Below, piece by piece: positions 5,541 to 6,446 of a DNA stretch of 6,446 bases (position 1 is its first letter; each line of letters opens with the position of its first letter). The stretch is from the NCBI GenBank assembly GCA_023269455.1, contig JAHFTG010000126.1, forward strand, positions 1 through 6,446, read 5' to 3'. The position numbers and the translations under genes were made by a program. The DNA comes from Opitutaceae bacterium (GTDB lineage: Bacteria; Verrucomicrobiota; Verrucomicrobiia; Opitutales; Opitutaceae). The notes under the pieces are model-generated. The model worked only from the letters and a program-made list of their open reading frames with translations, ran no database searches and was not told the origin of the DNA.

Positions 5541-6446
5541 TTATTGAGTTGGTGGCGTGAGGATGCTGGCGCGGTGGTTGTTAGTCGGGATCTGGTCGGC
5601 GAAGCCGGGCGGCAAGACCAGATCGGTTCGTAGCACGAGGCGGCCTTCGCGGGCGAGGCGGGCGGGATCGACGGGGAGGTTGATTGAGGTGACCGCGCCG
5701 GGTGCGAGCGACGGGACGGTGTAGTTGTTCACGGTGCCAGCGAGGTCGGCGGTGAGCGTCATGCTGGCGACGGGGCTGGCGCTGCGGTTTTGAATCACGA
5801 CGGCGATGAGGGAGTTTTCGACGTCGTAGGTGTGGCTGGAGATCGCGATATCGGCGCGCGCAGGGTCGTTGCGGGCCATCGCCCAACCGAGGTCAACGAC
5901 GCCGTGGCCGTAGTCGGGATCGTCACCGGCGGTGCCGGCGTCGTCGGCGTGGGTCTGGAGGACTTGCACGGCTTGCGTCGCGGTGAGGCCGAGTGTTTCT
6001 GACATCACTGCGGCGATGGCGCCGGAGACGACGGGGGCGCTGGCCGAGGTGCCACTGAAGAGGATGCGCGTGCCGTTGGTTCCGGCGGTCTGGATGCCGT
6101 AGCCGGGTGCGGTGAGGTGGAGCTCGGGGCCGGAGTTGGAGAAACTCACCTGCTGGCCGGTCGCATCGACGGCGCCGACCGAGATCACGCGTGGATCGGC
6201 GGCGGGCCAGGTGAGGCGGGCGGCCTGGTCGTTGCCGGCGGCGGCCACGATGACAACGCCGTGGGCGGTGGCGTAGGCGACGGCGCGGTCGAGGGCTTCG
6301 GAGGTCGAGTAGCCGCCCATGCTGATGTTGATGATCGACGCGCCCGCATCGACGGCGGCGACGATGGCCTGCGTCATGGTGAAGATGTCGCTTTTGCCGT
6401 CGGTATCGGTGACGCGGATGCTGAGAATCGCGGCGGCCGGAGCGAC
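5541..6446 (-). CDS. Subtilisin-family (S8) serine protease, C-terminal part (runs off right edge)
   Basis: The frame is open from the right edge of the window to the TAA at 5541-5543, giving 301 visible residues; the ATG at 6377 is internal, since 23 conserved residues (VAPAAAILSIRV...) precede it. VAP...ILSIRV is the segment that normally follows the catalytic His, so the Asp and His of the triad lie beyond the window. Visible subtilase features, numbered from the edge: NISMGG (40-45), VAAAGND (67-73) with the oxyanion-hole Asn at N72 (codon 6231-6233), SNSGP (103-107), and GTSASAPVVSGA (132-143) with the catalytic Ser at S134 (codon 6045-6047). The catalytic domain closes at GHGVVDLGWAM (180-190). 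Residues about 198-301 form a beta-rich C-terminal domain (VVIQNRS, SLAPGAVTSINLPVD, PTNNHRASI) that resembles a CARDB-type fold, often used for surface or substrate binding. It ends without a membrane anchor or sorting signal. The enzyme is expected to be exported; activity is probable, as the visible catalytic residues are intact. Confidence 0.92.
   Translation of the reverse strand, partial: VAPAAAILSIRVTDTDGKSDIFTMTQAIVAAVDAGASIINISMGGYSTSEALDRAVAYATAHGVVIVAAAGNDQAARLTWPAADPRVISVGAVDATGQQVSFSNSGPELHLTAPGYGIQTAGTNGTRILFSGTSASAPVVSGAIAAVMSETLGLTATQAVQVLQTHADDAGTAGDDPDYGHGVVDLGWAMARNDPARADIAISSHTYDVENSLIAVVIQNRSASPVASMTLTADLAGTVNNYTVPSLAPGAVTSINLPVDPARLAREGRLVLRTDLVLPPGFADQIPTNNHRASILTPPTQ

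Noticed and set aside
6375..6377. ATG at 6377 as the start of the subtilase
   Set aside because: The frame stays open upstream with conserved subtilase sequence (VAP...ILSIRV), so this Met is internal and the gene continues past the window.

Overview
High-GC bacterial DNA. The gene types and wording of the proteins (a GT4-like transferase ending in a YSASK motif, an EF-hand protein with an FNGDG motif, secreted subtilase with adhesive-type beta domains, mostly weak Shine-Dalgarno sites) recall Verrucomicrobiota, most likely Opitutaceae. That placement is an inference from memory of such proteins, with no marker gene in the window. The + strand is G-rich from end to end whichever way the genes point, so minus-strand genes use mainly C-ending codons and plus-strand genes mainly G-ending codons.

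Layout: (1) positions 1-1012, minus strand, the N-terminal 337 residues of an EF-hand protein that runs off the left edge; (2) 1013-1205, a divergent intergenic region; (3) 1206-4290, plus strand, a tight three-gene unit: glycosyltransferase, small membrane protein with a Cys-rich tail, second glycosyltransferase; (4) 4287-6446, minus strand, a two-gene unit: a subtilisin-family protease whose N-terminal part lies beyond the right edge, followed 33 nt later by a secreted protein with an N-terminal beta domain and a helical C-terminal half. The plus and minus units meet tail to tail with overlapping stop codons.

The three-gene unit probably acts in building a surface glycan or exopolysaccharide at the inner membrane. 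Its middle gene is the most unusual item: a four-helix membrane domain of a kind I associate with diguanylate-cyclase-type signalling proteins, joined directly to a CxxC...CxxC module I associate with histidine kinases and response regulators, with no recognisable catalytic domain. The second glycosyltransferase departs from the usual GT4 sequence at several positions that normally contact the sugar nucleotide. The protease pair looks like an independent exported unit. I do not see a clear new defence, mobile or RNA-based system here; there are no tRNAs, rRNAs, CRISPR arrays, insertion sequences or convincing terminators.
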